Translations under genes and position numbers: made by a program
Origin: an uncultured Roseburia sp.
Lineage (GTDB): Bacteria > Bacillota > Clostridia > Lachnospirales > Lachnospiraceae
DNA: 50,892 nt
Direction of reading: 5' to 3'
NCBI GenBank assembly: GCA_947642555.1
Contig: CANRSX010000035.1
Coordinates: 1-50,892, forward strand
Notes under the pieces: generated by a model
What the model was told of the DNA's origin: nothing
Seen by the model: the letters and a program-made list of their open reading frames with translations, nothing else
Database searches by the model: none
Shown: positions 47,869 to 50,892 of the stretch, one piece after another
Layout: each line of letters begins with the position of its first letter
Position numbering within the stretch: position 1 is the stretch's first letter

Positions 47869-48472
47869 CTTCAGGCCTCCTGTCTGGTCCGTGTGAAACT
47901 GCTTTGTCCCGCCTCACCACGTACCTGTCGTGCGGCATGTCCACCCCTTTATAGTGCTTCACCTGCCGGTCCGTCCGTGTCATCCCGTTTCTGAGCGCGA
48001 CGTTCTGGGAGGCTGTGTTCGTATCCCGGATAATCGAGCAGACCTCTTTTTGATCGAGCGTCTCAAATGCATAGGTTCTGCACGCGGCGGCGGCTTCCGT
48101 GGCATAGCCCTTATGCCAGTATGATCGCCGGAACAGATAGCCGATCTCCAACACTTCCCCGCCCTTCCAGGGCTGCATGGTCAGTCCGCACTGGCCGATC
48201 ATTTCGCCTGTTTCTTTTAATACCACGGCCCACAGACCGAACCCCCATTTCTTATAACGGGCGGTCTGCCTGTCAAGCCATTCCTGCACTTCGTCATCTG
48301 TAAACGCACCCTCATAGGCATACATTGTCTCTTCATCCTGAAGTATACTGCACAGATCTTTAACATCATCCTGATTCATTTCCCGCAGGTATAAACGTTT
48401 TGTCTGAAGAATTTGTCCGTCTCCATATATATTTTCCCTGAAACCGGTATCAGGTACTTCTCTCATCTCCAT
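47861..48472 (-). CDS. RimJ/RimL-type GNAT acetyltransferase
   Basis: 203 residues. ILQTKRLYLREMNQDDV opens the domain, with IGYLFRRSYWHKGYATEAAAACRTYAFETL (acetyl-CoA loop) and IIRDTNTASQNVALRNGM. This is the RimJ-like subgroup that acetylates protein N-termini or small molecules. ATG 48472 has GAAAGGAGACTG. Confidence 0.88.
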   Translation of the reverse strand: MEMREVPDTGFRENIYGDGQILQTKRLYLREMNQDDVKDLCSILQDEETMYAYEGAFTDDEVQEWLDRQTARYKKWGFGLWAVVLKETGEMIGQCGLTMQPWKGGEVLEIGYLFRRSYWHKGYATEAAAACRTYAFETLDQKEVCSIIRDTNTASQNVALRNGMTRTDRQVKHYKGVDMPHDRYVVRRDKAVSHGPDRRPEDD

Positions 48473-48524
48473 CTGTGTCAGTCTCCTTTCCAGTGCGCCG
48501 CTCAGGATTCAGGGGCTTTTCGCC

Positions 48525-49112
48525 TTACGGCCGATATAATTCCTGTTCAACCGCATCATAGATGTCTTTTCCGATTTTCTTTTCAAAATATTCTTTCAGC
48601 CTTATGTTGGTATCCCATTTTTCCTGCGGATAGGCGCCGTATCTTTTTTTCACATCCTCCATGCGTTCCTCGATCTTAAGCACCCCTTCGCTCCCCGCGA
48701 TCGAATCGCATAACTGAATCAGCCGGTCATAATCATCCATAACCGTTTTTTTCAGTTCCGTCGCAATCAGCTCGTACTCTTCGTCTGTAGTATCTATTTT
48801 TCCAATATAATCTTTTAAAGACTGATTGTTGAAGGAATGGGTGAGACAGATTTTAGCGGCTTCCTCATATCCCAGCGCCATCATACAGGTATAGCCATCT
48901 GATACATGCCCCAGATGTCTGGTCCCGAATTTTCTGCCGATATCATGGAGCAGCCCCAGTATATATGCTTTTTCGGGATCCAGCCCCTCACACGCATCCG
49001 CTATTTTTTCAGCACAGTGCGCTACGATCCGGCTGTGATTTCCCCAGGGTCCCGGATTGTGCCCTTCGGCATCTCTTAACAGTCGCTCCGCTTCCGCTCG
49101 TTCCGGTAACAT
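48525..49112 (-). CDS. HD-domain hydrolase
   Basis: 195 residues. HSRIVAHCAEKIAD, then YILGLLHDIGRKFGTRHLGHVSDGY (the HD pair and downstream His), and DYDRLIQLCDSIAGSEG fit HD phosphohydrolases of the YqeK-like or metal-dependent type. Substrate unknown. ATG 49112 has AAAAGGAGAAATG. Confidence 0.82.
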   Translation of the reverse strand: MLPERAEAERLLRDAEGHNPGPWGNHSRIVAHCAEKIADACEGLDPEKAYILGLLHDIGRKFGTRHLGHVSDGYTCMMALGYEEAAKICLTHSFNNQSLKDYIGKIDTTDEEYELIATELKKTVMDDYDRLIQLCDSIAGSEGVLKIEERMEDVKKRYGAYPQEKWDTNIRLKEYFEKKIGKDIYDAVEQELYRP

Positions 49113-49147
49113 ATCATTTCTCCTTTTTTCTCAGTTTCTTCCAGTTG

Positions 49148-49669
49148 TTACACAGGGGGCAGATCAAGTTCAATCTGATACGTGTCCTCTATCAGTATAT
49201 AGTTTACCCCGGCTTTCTGGGCAAGCTTTAAAAACCGCGCATTCTCTTCCAAAACATATTCCGGCGTACACCCTTCATCATCCAGGCGGTTTTCGATAGC
49301 ATTCGCGTATTTTCTGATATCCGGAAAATGGTTTTTTATATAATTCTCACTCATGACAAGGCAGTAGTACCTGATCTGATCCAGGTATTCCGCTTCAAAA
49401 TCATCGGCCCAGTCAAACGGGATATAACATCCTTCGACGATCAGATTCTGTTGGTTTTCGATGGCGGTTTTTACCATTTCACGAATCACCGGCCACAGAT
49501 AGTCCGTAAGTTCATTGTCATCTTCGGGCGTGAGCCTGGTATAGCCGCTGCGAATCAGTCCCATTTTCAGATGATCGATGGATATATAGGGATATTTGTA
49601 TGTCTCAAGCAGTTTTTGCGCCAGCACGGTTTTCCCTGTATGCGACGCGCCTGTGATCAGAATAATCAT
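49148..49669 (-). CDS. Small P-loop kinase-like ATPase
   Basis: 173 residues from ATG 49669. MIILITGASHTGKTVLAQKLLE carries the Walker A (GASHTGKT); IVEGCYIPFDWADDF resembles the Walker B region; YYCLVMSENYIKNHF a lid. It is close to the AAA_18/zeta-like small kinases. The start uses GGAGAAAAAA, just after the VOC stop; an upstream GTG (49681) is less supported. Confidence 0.72.
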   Translation of the reverse strand: MIILITGASHTGKTVLAQKLLETYKYPYISIDHLKMGLIRSGYTRLTPEDDNELTDYLWPVIREMVKTAIENQQNLIVEGCYIPFDWADDFEAEYLDQIRYYCLVMSENYIKNHFPDIRKYANAIENRLDDEGCTPEYVLEENARFLKLAQKAGVNYILIEDTYQIELDLPPV

Positions 49670-49684
49670 TTTTTTCTCCACATT

Positions 49685-50047
49685 TCACATCGGTGTTCCC
49701 ACCTCAATCAGATTACCGTCCGGATCATAAAAACGAATCACCTTCTGCCCCCGGCTGTTCGTCATCAGGCGGTTCACATACCGGACAGAAGGATCGTATG
49801 TCTCCAGTTTTCTAGCAAATGCTTCTATGTCCGGTTCCTCAAAATACAGCTCGCAGGAATTGTTTTCTGGTATAATATCTTTTCCAAGAAATTCCCGCCA
49901 TATTGTTTCATCCTGTAACACAAGACCTTCCGTTAAAATCATGGCTCCGTCGTTGTCAAGGATCGTGTCAAGGCCGAACAGGTCGTGGTAAAACTTTCTG
50001 GATTGTTCCATATCTTTTACGACGATCAGAATGTTTTTTAATTTCAT
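49685..50047 (-). CDS. VOC (glyoxalase/bleomycin resistance) family protein
   Basis: 120 residues. MEQSRKFYHDLFGLDTILDNDGAMILTEGLVLQD and KVIRFYDPDGNLIEVGTPM show the paired beta-alpha-beta VOC fold with metal-site His/Glu positions partly conserved. It could be a dioxygenase, lyase or antibiotic-binding protein. ATG 50047 has AAGAAGGACCA. It precedes the P-loop kinase gene by 15 bases. Confidence 0.85.
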   Translation of the reverse strand: MKLKNILIVVKDMEQSRKFYHDLFGLDTILDNDGAMILTEGLVLQDETIWREFLGKDIIPENNSCELYFEEPDIEAFARKLETYDPSVRYVNRLMTNSRGQKVIRFYDPDGNLIEVGTPM

Positions 50048-50105
50048 TGGTCCTTCTTTCTAAAACGCTTTCCATTAACACCTGCTATCAGAATATATTT
50101 TCTCG

Positions 50106-50285
50106 CTAAAAGAGGTTCCTTTCTATTACCTGTCGCTGTTTCTTTTGCAGAAGAAAATTACCCACCATTTCATAAAAATCTCTTTGGTCCTCTGTTTCAG
50201 CTTCCAGTACAAGCTGTAAAGTGTCTTTTGGCTGGAGTGTTTTTATATCTTCATAGATTTTTTCATATTTTTTTACATCGCACAT
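50106..50285 (-). CDS. Small conserved-looking protein (59 aa)
   Basis: 59 residues starting at ATG 50285, with an excellent ATGGAGGCG site nine bases away. The sequence is helical and acidic-basic mixed (KYEKIYEDIKTLQPKDTLQLVLEAE, then DQRDFYEMVGNFLLQKKQRQVIERNLF) and looks like a small clostridial protein I have seen annotated only as hypothetical. It ends 59 bases before the VOC gene and could be cotranscribed with it. Confidence 0.6.
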   Translation of the reverse strand: MCDVKKYEKIYEDIKTLQPKDTLQLVLEAETEDQRDFYEMVGNFLLQKKQRQVIERNLF

Positions 50286-50428
50286 ATCAGCGCCTCCATT
50301 ATGAAATCCGGATAAAGTCAGGGTATATTATAACCTAAATCGTCTGAAATGTTAATAGGTTGTCAGAAGTTGTGCGGTTTTCTCATGTGATTAACTCCTG
50401 TCAGGAATCATGGAAATAACAATTACTA

Positions 50429-50727
50429 TTACAGTATCTTAGGCTGGTGGATTACGATATGTATCTGCTTTCCCTTTACTTTGTTCTCATAGGTGTTTCG
50501 GAACAACTGGGGATTTTCAATGATCTTTTCCTTATCATAGATAAAGAAGTAAATATGCTCCGCACTGTAGTGCACTATATCTGCTTCGATTTCTTCCGTC
50601 AGCTTTTTGAGTTTCATACTGTTTCTGGTGCATTTTTTCTCAATGACATGTTCAGAGTCCAGAAAAATATCGGTATGCACTGTGCCGTAACCGGTATCCT
50701 CACTGACTTCAGCCCTCTGAACCAGTA
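50429..50727 (-). pseudogene. C-terminal remnant of a PD-(D/E)XK nuclease-type protein
   Basis: About 99 residues in frame. IFLDSEHVIEKKCTRNSMKLKKLTEEIEADIVHY and FFIYDKEKIIENPQLF, with HIVIHQPKIL at the end, match the C-terminal half of a restriction-nuclease-like family. The expected catalytic Asp region lies upstream and is absent: the frame is cut by a terminator at 50748-50786. A longer frame reading through that terminator is an artefact. It is a degraded fragment. Confidence 0.55.
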
Positions 50728-50747
50728 ACAAACTAGAAACAAAGAAA

Positions 50748-50786
50748 GCGGGAAACACCGAAAAATCAAGTGTTTCCCGCCTTTTT
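50748..50786. terminator. Rho-independent terminator
   Basis: GCGGGAAACAC (50748-50758) pairs with GTGTTTCCCGC (50770-50780), an 11-pair stem, followed by CTTTTTG on the plus strand. It also serves the minus-strand gene entering from the right. Confidence 0.85.
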
Positions 50787-50827
50787 GAAATCATTATACC
50801 ATAAGTCTAACCTAATTTCCATGATTT

Positions 50828-50892
50828 TTAGTACATAGCAGCTCTGACGCTTAAATCTGCATCTCTTCCTTCTGCGGCAAATGAAATATTCT
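50828..50892 (-). CDS. 3' end of an unidentified gene entering from the right
   Basis: Twenty codons end with TAA at 50828-50830: NISFAAEGRDADLSVRAAMY. The codon pattern, and a terminator 42 bases after the stop, suggest a real coding end. Most of the gene is outside the window, so the product cannot be identified. Confidence 0.4.
   Translation of the reverse strand, partial: NISFAAEGRDADLSVRAAMY

Noticed and set aside
1..50892. tRNA, rRNA or IS element transposase genes
   Set aside because: No cloverleaf, rRNA or transposase catalytic frame was seen. The IS30-like HTH protein has no transposase domain.

Overview
The window looks like a chromosomal segment of a Gram-positive anaerobe of the Clostridia, most likely Lachnospiraceae. 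The reasons are the rplU-prp-rpmA-obgE order with an L27 that carries the Firmicute N-terminal extension, a lexA gene divergent from a YneA-like LysM gene, the sepF-ylmH-aroB-lspA-rluD series, strong AGGAGG ribosome binding sites, and an mre-mrd-min-rodA block with a RodA-type gene. The genus is inferred from gene order and protein style only; no database was searched.

Layout. (1) 1-6.4 kb: a GC-rich, translationally coupled minus-strand phage or integrative-element operon. It holds an HTH protein, several small unknown proteins, an FGE/C-type-lectin protein whose core looks like the variable region of a diversity-generating retroelement (DGR) target, a DEDDh exonuclease, a SleB-type hydrolase and an ERF annealing protein cut by the window start. 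(2) 6.5-11.3 kb, plus strand: ribosomal protein and GTPase operon rplU-prp-rpmA-obgE-yhbY-nadD-yqeK-rsfS, with a strongly structured 155-base element between obgE and yhbY. (3) 11.4-16.2 kb: lexA/yneA SOS pair, a plsC-like acyltransferase, a Xer-like tyrosine recombinase, a TtcA/TilS-like protein with an in-frame minisatellite, and dtd. (4) 16.3-22.6 kb: a complete-looking filamentous phage (inovirus-like) prophage of about 6.3 kb between 23-base direct repeats. (5) 22.7-29.7 kb: cytidylate-kinase-like gene, rluD, lspA, aroB, ylmH, sepF, yggS and an HlyD-like envelope protein. (6) 29.7-42.2 kb: DUF378, P-loop protein, a DacA-like peptidase, mgsA, rodA, minE-minD-minC, mrdA, mreD-mreC-mreB, radC and a methionine gamma-lyase family protein. 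This is the cell-shape and division-site cluster. (7) 42.2-50.9 kb: an accessory strip of short, same-strand genes (HEPN/MNT pair, DUF2442-kinase fusion, GNATs, nucleoside phosphorylase, DUF3788, HD, kinase, VOC), with several broken remnants.

The most interesting part is the inovirus-like element. It has Rep, a likely ssDNA-binding protein, a classic short major coat protein, a Zot/pI ATPase and a coupled set of membrane and minor coat proteins, but no integrase. Its left boundary falls in a 28-base dif-like site with two 11-base arms around a 6-base centre. The phage side of the right boundary can fold into a forked hairpin that rebuilds one arm of that site as duplex, which is the architecture used by CTX-type phages integrating single-stranded DNA with host XerCD. 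A Xer-like recombinase gene sits 1.6 kb away. The element also carries an AT-rich, opposite-strand two-gene cargo (ribbon-helix-helix regulator plus membrane-anchored DUF2726 nuclease-like protein) under palindromic operators.

Gene functions are read from motifs and remembered family sequences. Start sites were chosen from visible ribosome binding sites and often differ from the longest open frame.
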